A stretch of 64,000 nt of DNA from Lederbergia lenta NBRC 16444 (GTDB taxonomy: Bacteria > Bacillota > Bacilli > Bacillales > Bacillaceae_C). This document shows positions 9,345-18,671 of the stretch, piece after piece. The stretch's first letter is position 1. Each line of letters starts with the position of its first letter. The notes beneath the pieces are model-generated. The model was not told where the DNA came from. It saw only the letters and a program-made list of their open reading frames with translations, and searched no databases. The translations under genes and the position numbers were made by a program. The stretch spans positions 2,046,001-2,110,000 of the forward strand of contig NZ_BCVC01000001.1 of assembly GCF_001591545.1 (NCBI RefSeq). Direction: 5' to 3'.

Positions 9345-10880
9345 TTACTTCGTTTCACTATAAGATTCGTTAAATTCCCTAATGATGTCGTCCCCACCAG
9401 ATTTTTTCCACTCGTTAATAACCTTTTCAAAACCAGATTTATCAATTTGGCCAAGGATATATTGATATGTTGCATCAGTTATCGATTGGTTAAGTCTTTC
9501 TCCTCTCTCAATGTTAGTAGGTGAATCGAGTGGGACCGTTGGATCATGAATTAAATAGTTTTCATTATCTAGTATTAATTCTTCCGCTTTTTCTTTGACA
9601 TCGTAGGAAGACAGTCCTTCATATCTGCCATTAGTTGCTGGTTCACCAATTTCTATTGATTGATATGGCTTTACTTCGCGGTCCGTTAATTCTGCATTTT
9701 CACTAGCTAAGGCCTTGCCATCCTCGACAGTATAATGTTCCCCTTCAATACCCCAAAAGGCTAAGTTCGATATTTCCGGTGACATCAATTGATCGAAGAC
9801 CCCAAGGATTCCTTTTAATTGTTCTTCATCCTTTACTGCAGATTTTGGAAACATGACCACTGTTCCATACCCAGGTAATGACCAAATTCCATATTTACCA
9901 TCTGGACCCTTAATTTGATTCTGGACATCATAAACAACATCTGGATTAATTTTTTCTGCATCACGGTAAATACTTAGGACATCTGGCATGGATCCAACAT
10001 ACATCCCAGCTGTACCGTTTTTAAAGAAGGATTGTTGATCTTCCTTGCTTGTAACAGGGAAATCTTGGTTGATATAACCCTCATCACGTAAATCTTTAAA
10101 GAAATCCATTGTATTCACATACTCCTCAAACATAAATTCTGGCAATAACTGACCATCCTTTTCTCCCCAACCGTTTGGTGCCCCATGCCATGATGAAACA
10201 GTTTTAAATGCACCATAAATTAAATCACTACGATCTGTAATCCCAAAAGTATCTTTTTTGCCATTTCCATCCGGATCATCTTCTGTGAACGCTCTTGCCA
10301 TTTCATAAAATTCTTCAATATTAGTAGGCTCTGAGATTCCTAGCTTTTCCGCCCAGTCCTTACGGTAAATCAACCCCTGTCTAGACAATGGTCTCCCTTG
10401 ATAAAGGGTATATATTTTTCCATCAACAGCTGTATTTTTTAATACCGTTTCATTTAAATTTTTCAAATTTGGAAACTCATCTAAATAAGGCCCTACTTCC
10501 CAGAATTGGCCATCACGGATTGCTTCTTTAAATTGAAGAAAGGTTGTGGTGTTTTTCATAAATACTGCTTCCGGAAAAGTGCTTGTGGCAAAAGCAGTGC
10601 TGAGCTTCTCTTCATAATTTCCATCTGGAGTCCATTGAAATGTAATATCAGCGCCGGTTTTTTCTTCCAAAAGCTTTTCAATTTTATCCGACGGAACTTC
10701 AGGTGTGTGTAAATTAGCCATAATAGTAAACTTAACTGGTTCATTAGAGTTCTCCTCCGCTTTCTTCTCACTGTCAGCTGAACCATTTGAAGCGCTTTCA
10801 TTTGAGCAAGCAGTTAAAACACCAATTCCAAGTATAAGAGCAAGTCCCATACCAAACACTTTCTTCTTTGATTTACACAA
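9345..10880 (-). CDS. Extracellular solute-binding lipoprotein, paralogue 2 (LplA/YtcQ type)
   Basis: A 511-residue lipoprotein with signal sequence and lipobox LTAC, a Ser/Glu-rich linker and the same receptor fold as paralogue 1. Long stretches are shared, for example TFLQFKEAIRD, INQDFPVTSK and EIGEPATNGRYEG. The DPDGNGKKDTFGI loop is present. The start is a TTG with AGGGGG upstream. It is the first gene of the leftward transport series and has a recognisable promoter. Two intact receptors beside one permease pair imply either two ligands entering one channel or a recent gene duplication. Confidence 0.9.
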   Translation of the reverse strand: MCKSKKKVFGMGLALILGIGVLTACSNESASNGSADSEKKAEENSNEPVKFTIMANLHTPEVPSDKIEKLLEEKTGADITFQWTPDGNYEEKLSTAFATSTFPEAVFMKNTTTFLQFKEAIRDGQFWEVGPYLDEFPNLKNLNETVLKNTAVDGKIYTLYQGRPLSRQGLIYRKDWAEKLGISEPTNIEEFYEMARAFTEDDPDGNGKKDTFGITDRSDLIYGAFKTVSSWHGAPNGWGEKDGQLLPEFMFEEYVNTMDFFKDLRDEGYINQDFPVTSKEDQQSFFKNGTAGMYVGSMPDVLSIYRDAEKINPDVVYDVQNQIKGPDGKYGIWSLPGYGTVVMFPKSAVKDEEQLKGILGVFDQLMSPEISNLAFWGIEGEHYTVEDGKALASENAELTDREVKPYQSIEIGEPATNGRYEGLSSYDVKEKAEELILDNENYLIHDPTVPLDSPTNIERGERLNQSITDATYQYILGQIDKSGFEKVINEWKKSGGDDIIREFNESYSETK

Positions 10881-10940
10881 TTTCCCGACCCCCTATTTTT
10901 TATTATTGCCACTTAAAAGTAGTACTTATATGCTGTTCCG

Positions 10941-10969
10941 TAAATAATCATTTCCTTAGCTTTAGTCAA
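10941..10969 (-). promoter_or_regulatory. Candidate sigma-A promoter of the transport operon
   Basis: TTGACT, a 17-base spacer and TATTTA are found 61-89 bp upstream of the TTG start of paralogue 2. The -10 hexamer lies inside the motif TGATTATTTACG that is also found upstream of paralogue 1. A weak cre-like GCGCTTTCTA sequence lies just upstream of the -35 (near 10977-10988). Confidence 0.5.
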
Positions 10970-11790
10970 AAAAAACAGTTAGAAAGCGCCTTATCACCTT
11001 CCATCTAATGAAATGATTATGTCCATACTAACTCTGCTAATTAGTTAATAATCTATCTCTTCAAAATTTATTTCGTAGGGTGAAATGTGCTCAAGTGAAC
11101 ATGGTCACCCCTTGCCAAATCCTTATATCAAATGTAAGGATGCAAAATAAGCATCGTTAGCATGGACAATTTTCCCCCTTAGGGTTGCCCTCATGCATAC
11201 CACGCTCCTACTTCACATCGGCTAAAAGATTTAAACCATTTCTCTCAGTCTCCGTATATAATACTATTACTTTCATACTCTTCCCAAATGTATAAATACA
11301 AAGTCTATGCTACGAAACTTTTTATCTTTTACTTTAAAAAACTCGTACAAGCGATCTCTGATAATCATCCCTAATTGGTCGGGGTCATATTTAGGGTTTC
11401 ATGTCATTTCTTAACAATTCATTTTGCTTTTATTATAATATGATTACGTAATTAGTTTATTGGTTTGGAGAAGCTGCTCTATCCAATGTATATATAAAAA
11501 TACTACAGCCGAACGTTTTATTCAAGTATGTTTACATTCAAAAACCTCCCAATATTAAGGAGGTTTTTGATATAAATTTTCAAATTTGTTGATTCAATAC
11601 TAATACTTTTTTATATTCTATTGATTAGGTATTTAGTATCCTAAAAGGTCTTATTTAAACTTAATAAGGTTTTCGATAAGAGTCGACTATTTAATAGAAT
11701 TATATAGTCGATCATTAGTAGCTTTTATTGGCACGCATTCGTTTAGGGCAACCATATTTTATCACCTTAAGATGCCTTTTCATCTTCCCA
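10970..11790. other. Gene-poor intergenic region
   Basis: No convincing gene was found in about 820 bp. It has a hairpin at 11539-11569 and a weak inverted repeat near 11682-11714. On the minus strand, ATG-initiated stretches of only about 20-35 codons near 11368 and 11280 have no recognisable homology. The region may hold remnants of lost genes of the island. Confidence 0.5.
11539..11569. terminator. Perfect 11-bp terminator-like hairpin
   Basis: CAAAAACCTCC and GGAGGTTTTTG pair perfectly around nine bases. A-rich and T-rich flanks make it usable in either direction. It most plausibly ends the leftward gene that stops at 11791. Confidence 0.6.
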
Positions 11791-13245
11791 TTACATAGGA
11801 TACTTCATTTTATTTTTGCGTAATTTACTTATCGCAATTTTCCCGAAAGTCGTTACAATCAAATAAGCAGAAAGTCCGATTCCACCCACCGCTGTAATTA
11901 GAGACACCCATTCTAGAAATGTATATGTAAATATTTTATTCAAAGTAAAAGGGGATTCCCAGTCTTCAACGACAAGATTCATACCATAAATTCCAGATAC
12001 CACTGTGAAAACAGTTAGAAAGAAAAGGAGCATGTTCATTCTATTTGACGCTTCATTTTCCTGACTTTTATATAGTTCGTGCAGGGTATTATTCACATCA
12101 TCGAATAGATTGTCGATATTGAATGAATCCCTGAACATCTTCGTAAGTTCTTTACCTTCTGACCGTGTACTTACTTCCTGGAAAAAATACCAAGATGAAA
12201 ATAGAGTAATCAACTTGATAAGTGATTTTACATACTCATCATCTTTTTCCCAATTGATTTCACTGTATTCATAAGCAAATCGCAATAACATCATTTTGTA
12301 AAAATAATGAAGTAGAAAGTTATAATAATGAGTTCCCATGAATTGGCTAACTTCTCTTGACATATCTTCTGGAGAGATATTTGTTGCTGTTATAAAGGCA
12401 TGTTCGGTTACTACAGTATAGGTATTGGGTGCCCATCGATCATGCAAAGTTCCATTTAAGTAACGCCGAATATAATCCGGATTGTTCGCTGAAATAAATT
12501 TTTCTCCATCTGGTGAAATCCCATCTAGCGTCCCCATACGATACAATTGATCCTCAGTAAATGGGGACCCTTCTTTGCTAAATAGAAATGCAGAGGCATA
12601 CATCCTTTCGTCTTCAAAATAAGGAAGTGAACCAAAATATCCATTCAGTTTATCGTCATGTAAAATAAACTTTCTTAAAAAAGGGGATAGTCGTTCAAAT
12701 AGAAGTTCACTAACAGTTAAGCGACTCCCACTTTCAGGACAAACGATTATTGCCCCTTGTTCCTCCTTCAATTTTGATTCGACTACTCTGAAATGATGCA
12801 TGAAATCTAAAATATTTGACAATTCATTTTCCTGACTTTCCAATTGAACCCTGATGGTCATAAAAGCAATACCGAATGGAGCTAAAATAACATCTATGCT
12901 CTGAATACGGAACGACATGCTCTTATCTCTTAGTTTTAAATTAAAGGACTTCAAGATTGGCTTTGTATATCTATGAAATCCATTCTCTTTCAATGTGGAT
13001 GGGAAAAGTTTCCCTTCAATATATGGAAGAAAATATTGTTCTAATTCTTTTCCCTCTACAGTAATTTTTTCACCGTAAATATCCATATTTCGTGAAGAAT
13101 CATCAATTTGGAAAAAGCTATAACTATTTTTATTTAATATTTCTACCAGTTCATTTTTTTTACTAATGTCATACCCTAAAGGTAGAATAAAGGACATATG
13201 CGAACGATAAATATCCAAATTATTAACTAAATTAGTTTTTCGCAT
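11791..13245 (-). CDS. Divergent CorA-like (2-TM-GxN) membrane protein
   Basis: A 484-residue protein with a long soluble N-terminal part and two hydrophobic segments near the C-terminus (about 403-420 and 443-468). The first ends in SGIYGMN, matching the YGMN signature that closes the pore helix of CorA-family Mg2+ and metal transporters. The short acidic loop after it (EDWESPF) and the basic C-terminal tail (KLRKNKMK) also fit CorA. The N-terminal ~400 residues do not resemble a canonical CorA cytoplasmic domain to me, and the protein is longer than usual. GGGTGG precedes the ATG. Its neighbours give no functional hint. Transport activity is inferred from the GMN element. Confidence 0.6.
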   Translation of the reverse strand: MRKTNLVNNLDIYRSHMSFILPLGYDISKKNELVEILNKNSYSFFQIDDSSRNMDIYGEKITVEGKELEQYFLPYIEGKLFPSTLKENGFHRYTKPILKSFNLKLRDKSMSFRIQSIDVILAPFGIAFMTIRVQLESQENELSNILDFMHHFRVVESKLKEEQGAIIVCPESGSRLTVSELLFERLSPFLRKFILHDDKLNGYFGSLPYFEDERMYASAFLFSKEGSPFTEDQLYRMGTLDGISPDGEKFISANNPDYIRRYLNGTLHDRWAPNTYTVVTEHAFITATNISPEDMSREVSQFMGTHYYNFLLHYFYKMMLLRFAYEYSEINWEKDDEYVKSLIKLITLFSSWYFFQEVSTRSEGKELTKMFRDSFNIDNLFDDVNNTLHELYKSQENEASNRMNMLLFFLTVFTVVSGIYGMNLVVEDWESPFTLNKIFTYTFLEWVSLITAVGGIGLSAYLIVTTFGKIAISKLRKNKMKYPM

Positions 13246-13573
13246 TAGTAGCCACCCTTGAAAGTCACATTTTGGTTGTACTTAATGACGATTTTTCATC
13301 TTTGGAAAAACCCTCTCTATCTTAATACAATTAACAACTTATTTCCCTTGTACAGATATTGTTAAACATACCAACTAAACCCGATATATCATTTATATAT
13401 AGAAAATATTGTAATAGCATTAAAATCGAAGTGATTATTAATCATGTTTATATGCTGTTAAAATCTAAACAGTAAGCTTTCGCCCAACATTTTTAGCATG
13501 CATAGTTACTGCTCTTAAAGTTTTTTAAAAAAAACAAAGAAAAAAGCTTGCAAAAGTAACTGCAAGCCTTTAA
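13246..13573. other. Intergenic region with the spoVIF terminator
   Basis: No gene seen. A hairpin at 13546-13567 (GCTTGCA/TGCAAGC, eight-base loop) is followed on the minus strand by a long T-rich run, giving an intrinsic terminator for spoVIF. Confidence 0.65.
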
Positions 13574-13831
13574 TCATTTATTTTTATTCATCATTTTCGT
13601 AATTGCATTCATATCTAATTGACTTCCATCCTTAGTGATGGATTTAACCATTTTATCTTCCATTTCTTTAGAGACTGGTTTATTAGCAATTTGCGCTACT
13701 TTCCTAATAATTCCACGCACTGTTTTTTCATCTTTGAAGTTTGCATTTTGTAATGAATTTGCCAGTGCAAAAACATCATTCATATTCACACCTGACTTTT
13801 TCTCGATATTTTTAAAAAATTGATTATCCAT
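13574..13831 (-). CDS. spoVIF: Stage VI sporulation protein F
   Basis: An 85-residue protein matching SpoVIF (YjcC of B. subtilis), a sigma-K-period factor required for proper coat assembly together with GerE-dependent gene expression. Diagnostic segments are FFKNIEKKSGV, FALANSLQNANFKDEKTVR and IANKPVSKEMEDKMV. Length and hydrophilic composition fit the family. AAAGGAGGG lies upstream of the ATG, and an intrinsic terminator follows. It is isolated from the other coat genes by the hexuronate island, although the wider yjc-type context is kept. Confidence 0.93.
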   Translation of the reverse strand: MDNQFFKNIEKKSGVNMNDVFALANSLQNANFKDEKTVRGIIRKVAQIANKPVSKEMEDKMVKSITKDGSQLDMNAITKMMNKNK

Positions 13832-14066
13832 TCTCGCCGTCCCTCCTTTTAATCTTTATATATTATGAAGAGGAAACTGAATGGTGAATAAGAAAGTCCA
13901 ATGAGAATGATCATTCCCTCGGAAAAGGCAAATGTATTATAATTTATATAAAAATTGAATATCTTTTGATAAGAATTTACATTGCTTTTCCTTCTCATCA
14001 TCAATCAAATTAAAACAACCTCAGTTCTTTAAATACAAAACCAAGGATGTTTTTCTCATTTATTCT

Positions 14067-15560
14067 TTATAATTCTAAAAGCTCTACATGTTTCCCTATA
14101 TGCTTAACAAGCGCTGCTCGGTACTCCTCTTCTTGCTTATCGAGTGTATAGAAGAACTCTTCCTTAAATATATTTTTATCACTCTCGTCTTTGGCTGTTA
14201 ATAAGAGACCGTATGTGACGTGAAATAACTGACGTGCTGCATCGTCATCCATATAGCTTTCTAGTTCACTATCGGGCACATTTTCAAGTGGAGCAATACC
14301 CGCTAAATCTGGTGTCACATGATAATATGCTAGAGCCTCTTCAAAGTGCTCTAAAGCAAAAACATGCATCCGTCTATATAGATTTGGGTTCATTTGAGCG
14401 ATTACGCGGATTGCTTCAAGCCAGTTTGTACCAGCAGTTTTCACATGTAAAATACCTTTTGTATATTTTGCAATGATCGGGAAAACTTTAAACTTATCAC
14501 TTCCCGAATGGATACTTAATTTATATCCAAAATGCTCAGCAATCAATGCATGTTCGCTTAGTTCATATTCAAATTGTTCAATATCGCCAATATAATCAAT
14601 CCCTTTTTGGAACTCCCCACAGAATCTAGGCGCTAAGCTCGTTACCTCCACACCTTTTAATCTTAATTCATTGGCAACAAAAAAATGTGCAGTTGGAGAA
14701 GTGATTGTTTCCGTTTCATCTATCGAAATTTCAAAGTCTATTTCCCGCTTTTCCGTAATAATATATTCGTTATATACATGTACCATGTAATTAAGTGCTT
14801 CATTATATTGGAGTACATTTTCCATTAATAATTTTTCATCAAATGAGATATACAGACCATCCACATCAAATGTTTTGTTTAAATATTGTTCATTATAATG
14901 ATCTTTTATTGCTCGTGGCAACTTCTCATAGTCTACACTTAATTGTTCTGCTGATTTTTTTTCAATTCCCTTAGGTATCTGATCGGAGCAGTCCAATGTT
15001 AACATCGAAATACCTAATGATAATGCATATTGAATGTCTTTTTCTTCTTTTATATGATCACCGTCTGCGCCAAATCCGTCCTTATACCCTTCTTGGAAAA
15101 CAGCAAAACAAGCTGCGTCTAACATATCATTCATCGTTCTATTTGTAAGCGTTAATTCACGGATGCTTTGTTGGGCTAAAATTGGTTTGACGCTTTTTCC
15201 TTTTACCGTCTCTATATGTCCCGGTGAAGCTAAACCTAAACGATCTCCTAGGCCCATTGTAGCTATTTTAGTACCGAAAGCTCGAGGTACAGTGTAATCG
15301 AAATAACGATTCAATACTAGACGGTTGGCATGTGATAATGAACAAAACTTCCCTTTACCTTCAATATCTGTTCCTTCTAAATCATCAAAAAGCTGACCGT
15401 TTCCAACGGCTAGTATTCCTTTCTTTGCTTTGTCTTTTATCATTATTAAATGTACATTATCATGATAGATATAAGATTTTTTGTATACTTTCATATTAGT
15501 AATATCAAAATCTATTTTACTTTGTTCGAGTAACTCAATAGCCGCTAGTAAATGCTTCAT
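14067..15560 (-). CDS. uxaE: Tagaturonate epimerase family protein (UxaE)
   Basis: About 497 residues of the UxaE family, which interconverts D-tagaturonate and D-fructuronate and so links galacturonate and glucuronate catabolism. Diagnostic motifs are GLGDRLGLASPGHIE, ILAQQSIRELTLTNRT, FQEGYKDGFGADGDHIK, LTLDCSDQI, SIHSGSDKFK and HVKTAGTNWLEAIR, which carry the putative metal and substrate ligands. The ATG at 15560 has GAGGTGG nine bases upstream; the TTG at 15593 lacks a site. It is intact, unlike kduD and kduI nearby, and has its own promoter overlapped by a cre sequence. The usual partners (uxaC, uxuA, uxuB, kdgK/kdgA) are not in this window. Confidence 0.88.
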   Translation of the reverse strand: MKHLLAAIELLEQSKIDFDITNMKVYKKSYIYHDNVHLIMIKDKAKKGILAVGNGQLFDDLEGTDIEGKGKFCSLSHANRLVLNRYFDYTVPRAFGTKIATMGLGDRLGLASPGHIETVKGKSVKPILAQQSIRELTLTNRTMNDMLDAACFAVFQEGYKDGFGADGDHIKEEKDIQYALSLGISMLTLDCSDQIPKGIEKKSAEQLSVDYEKLPRAIKDHYNEQYLNKTFDVDGLYISFDEKLLMENVLQYNEALNYMVHVYNEYIITEKREIDFEISIDETETITSPTAHFFVANELRLKGVEVTSLAPRFCGEFQKGIDYIGDIEQFEYELSEHALIAEHFGYKLSIHSGSDKFKVFPIIAKYTKGILHVKTAGTNWLEAIRVIAQMNPNLYRRMHVFALEHFEEALAYYHVTPDLAGIAPLENVPDSELESYMDDDAARQLFHVTYGLLLTAKDESDKNIFKEEFFYTLDKQEEEYRAALVKHIGKHVELLEL

Positions 15561-15638
15561 TTTTACATTCCACCTCAACTTTTTATTTTTCAACTATATG
15601 AATCTGTCAATTAGAGTTGCTCAATTTTTGTAGCTTAT

Positions 15639-15676
15639 ACTATATTAAGTACACACCGTTACTGTAAGCGCTTAAT
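15639..15676 (-). promoter_or_regulatory. uxaE promoter overlapped by a CcpA cre site
   Basis: On the minus strand TTACAG, a 17-base spacer and TATAGT form a good sigma-A promoter ending about 79 bp from the uxaE ATG. The -35 lies within ATTAAGCGCTTACA (15663-15676), which in the other orientation matches TGWNANCGNTNWCA except for the last two bases. CcpA binding here would occlude RNA polymerase, giving glucose repression. Confidence 0.65.
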
Positions 15677-15696
15677 ATTGTATTCCACCCTTTTCA

Positions 15697-17070
15697 TTAT
15701 AAAAGTACATAAGCAATAATAGATCCAATGCCACCGAAAATGAAAGAGTAAGGCAAATTATTTAATGTGATTCGATACGGGCTTTGCTCCGTATTTATAG
15801 CTGTCAACGTTACAACTAAACCATATGTGCCTACCGTTAATGTAGCCACAGAACTGGTTATTAACACAATGGCGAGGCTAAGTGGATTAAGCACATCTAA
15901 TAATGTTGTAATTAAGCCTCCTAAGATACCGATTGTTGCAATTGGATGAATACCAAACATACTCATACAAATAAAGCTTAATTGGATAACAAAAAAAATA
16001 ATTAACGGATATTCGGAAACATATAAAATTGGTTTCTGAATCAGTTCTAAAAATGTTGCATTGCTTAAACTATTGGAAAAAAACGACAGTGATATAAATA
16101 ATACAATAAAATTCTGCATAGTATTTGTTTTCATTCTCCATGTATTCCAACCGATGGTCCAATAACTATGTACTCTCTTCATTATTAGTGACCAAGCGAA
16201 GGTAAATGGAAAAATAAGAAGTGTAACAGTTAATATGAAATCAATCGCAAACAAATTACCACATAAAATAACCAAGGTAAGAAATATCACCAGTGCGATG
16301 GATAATTGAGTAATTTTACTTGTCAATGCTTTTATGTTTACTTTGTCCGAGTGGTGGATTTTAGGTTTATTATATGTATATTTCTTAAAATGAAAATAGC
16401 CCCACAATGTATCAAGTATAAATGTTATAGCTCCTATCAAAAGTAACCAAGGTAAAATGGATACATAAGTAACTCCAGTTGCAAAAATGGATACTGCTAG
16501 CAATATTTCTAAAGGACTCCATAATAAAGCTAAAGAAAAACCTCTAAGTGTTGATATACTAATGAATGAATCTCGCAGTTTTTTATTAACATGTGACAGA
16601 TTTTCTTTTAATACTTCTTGGGAAATAGATGCAGCTGATAAATTTAAAAATGTTGCTAATGTAAAGGTTGTTACCGAGCTCCTTATATATAACTTACCAA
16701 GATCAGATACATTCACTTTCATCAAAACATTCAAGCTTCGATCGAATCGGCCACTTCTAACAACACTACTCATCCATGGTAGCATCGCTAAGAGAGTAAG
16801 TAGTGACATATTCGATGTTAATAAACTAGGTAGATGAATGATGGATTGTCCACTTGTATAAAATAGGAAACTTCCTATCAAAATAAATGAACTGCTTAGT
16901 ATGATAAATAACTTAGATGCCTGAATAATAGATATTACCAGCATCAAAATTGCCAGCAGGCCCAAAAGATAATTTAAACGCGTACTCTCAATAAAAACAT
17001 TAACAATATGAATCGTAAAAACAAAAAAATAAAAGATATATAACTGTCGAAACACTGGGTGGTGTTTCAT
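15697..17070 (-). CDS. Polytopic membrane protein, putative transporter
   Basis: A 457-residue, strongly hydrophobic protein with roughly 11-12 predicted membrane segments and no signal peptide. A Pro/Ser-rich re-entrant-like stretch near the middle (RGFSLALLWSPLEILLAVSIFATGV) and a glycine-rich one near the end (FGIHPIATIGILGG) recall ion-transporter-superfamily carriers, but I cannot assign a family. GGGAGG precedes the ATG. It lies upstream of uxaE in the same direction, separated by the uxaE promoter, and downstream of decayed kduD/kduI. Hexuronate or organic-acid uptake is possible from context only. Confidence 0.6.
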   Translation of the reverse strand: MKHHPVFRQLYIFYFFVFTIHIVNVFIESTRLNYLLGLLAILMLVISIIQASKLFIILSSSFILIGSFLFYTSGQSIIHLPSLLTSNMSLLTLLAMLPWMSSVVRSGRFDRSLNVLMKVNVSDLGKLYIRSSVTTFTLATFLNLSAASISQEVLKENLSHVNKKLRDSFISISTLRGFSLALLWSPLEILLAVSIFATGVTYVSILPWLLLIGAITFILDTLWGYFHFKKYTYNKPKIHHSDKVNIKALTSKITQLSIALVIFLTLVILCGNLFAIDFILTVTLLIFPFTFAWSLIMKRVHSYWTIGWNTWRMKTNTMQNFIVLFISLSFFSNSLSNATFLELIQKPILYVSEYPLIIFFVIQLSFICMSMFGIHPIATIGILGGLITTLLDVLNPLSLAIVLITSSVATLTVGTYGLVVTLTAINTEQSPYRITLNNLPYSFIFGGIGSIIAYVLL

Positions 17071-17179
17071 TTCTTCCTCCCTCTAATTATTTCTCACTCA
17101 TAAAGATTATATTATTTGTATTCAAACATTCGATCACCGCTTTAATTTCCAGGTGGTTTTGAGCTTATTGGGATGTAAT

Positions 17180-18000
17180 TTAGAAAATGAGCCATATCTT
17201 ATTATTATGATACAAATTACCTCTTGCTAGCCATCCACCATCAATTGCAAGGACATGACCATTCATATAATCAGATGCCTTACTGGATAAAAAGACAACG
17301 GCACCCATCAAATCTGTAAGAGTAGCCCAATGGCCTGCTGGAATGCGTGATATAATGTCAGCATTCCATTTTACATCTGCACGAATTGGTGCTGTATTTT
17401 TCGTCTCCACATACCCGGGTGCAATTGCGTTAATTTGAACCACATATTCCGAAATTCATTCGCAAAAGCTTTTGTAATTCCTGCTACTTCATGTTTACTT
17501 GCTGTATATGGAGGTATAAATTTTCCTCCCTGGAAAGACAACATAGAGGCAACGTTAATAATTTTCCCACTTTTTTGCTCAGCCATCACCTTAGCAACTT
17601 CTTGACTTAGAAAATAAACAGCATTTAGATTGATATCTATGACTGCATCCCAATCTGCATCTCGATATTCAAGCAACGGAGCACGCCAAATAGCACCAGC
17701 AATATTAACTAAAATATCTATTTTTCCATATGCATTTTTACAGTTCAAAACGATTTCTTTAATCATTTCTCTATTTTCTAAGCCACTTTGAAATCATTCT
17801 ACTCGGCGCCCTTCTTTTGCAATTAATTCTTTTGTTTCACGCCAATTATCACCATGTGTAACAAAAAAAAGATCAGCACCAGCCTTCGCAAGTGCTATAG
17901 AGTAGGCTTGTCCTAATCCTGTATTACCACCAGTAACAATAGCAACCTTTCCATCTAACGAGAAATAATCTAGTGAAAGATCAGTTAATATTGCTCCCAA
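17180..18000 (-). pseudogene. kduD: 2-dehydro-3-deoxy-D-gluconate 5-dehydrogenase (KduD), inactivated
   Basis: A KduD-type short-chain dehydrogenase for the pectin/hexuronate path is recognisable along its length: VTGGNTGLGQAYS (cofactor loop), INVASMLSFQGGKFIPPYTASKHEVAGI (catalytic Ser, Tyr, Lys) and INAIAPGYVETKNTAPIRAD, then GGWLAR. It carries two lesions. An in-frame TGA at 17794-17796 lies between GRRVE and FQSGLENREM and probably arose from a Trp codon. One missing base near 17452 shifts the frame; restoring it gives NEFSEYVVQINAIAPGY. The usual NNAG motif is NIAG. The TTG start at 18000 has AGGAGG upstream. Independent lesions argue for true decay rather than a read error. Confidence 0.88.
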
Positions 18001-18073
18001 ATATGCCTCCTGTAATTCTACTCATTTTTAAAACTACTATCTTAAATCTTCCATTCTCACATGATCCATATCA

Positions 18074-18671
18074 TCATCCACACATTCCCCAAATAAATGT
18101 ATAGTTACTTGTAGCTGTACCGGTATGAATAGACCAGCTTGGCGAAATAACCGCTTGCTCATTTTTCAGCACTAGATGTCTTGTTTTATCTGGCTCCCCC
18201 ATAAAATGGAATGCACGTGTGTCTTCCTCCATATCAAAGTATAAATAAACTTCACTACGGCGTTTATGCTCATGAGCCGGCATTGTATTCCAAACGCTTC
18301 CAAGGTTCAATATGGTTAATCCCATTTGAAGTTGACAGCTCTCACAAACATTCGGATGAATATAATGATGGATTTTTCTTTCGTTTAGCGTCCCTTGCTC
18401 TCCTTAAAATCAAGTTTAACCGTTGGATATGTGTGATGAGCTGGAGATGAATTAAAATAAAATTCAGCTGGATTATTTGGATCTTTTGAACGGAATAATA
18501 CCTCCTTCGTCCCTCGACCAACATATAGAACATCTTGAAGCTGCATGTTGTACTCTTTTTCATCAAACAAGTATGATAGATTCCAGCTGCACCTATATTA
18601 ATAACACCTAATTCACGGCGTTCAAGAAAGGATTCATTCACTACGATAATACTGTAGATTTCCCTAGTCAC
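18074..18671 (-). pseudogene. kduI: 5-dehydro-4-deoxy-D-glucuronate isomerase (KduI) remnant
   Basis: Segments of KduI occur in all three minus frames: FLERRELGVINIGAAG, then VLYVGRGTKEVLFRSKDPNNPAEFY and [17 protein letters not shown], then [43 protein letters not shown] and [22 protein letters not shown]. At least two frameshifts separate them. The family's first ~75 residues are missing upstream of FLERRELG, implying a deletion. The His/Glu metal-site region ([10 protein letters not shown]) persists. It sat with kduD in a leftward order. Its function in pectin-derived 5-keto-4-deoxyuronate metabolism is lost here. Confidence 0.88.
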
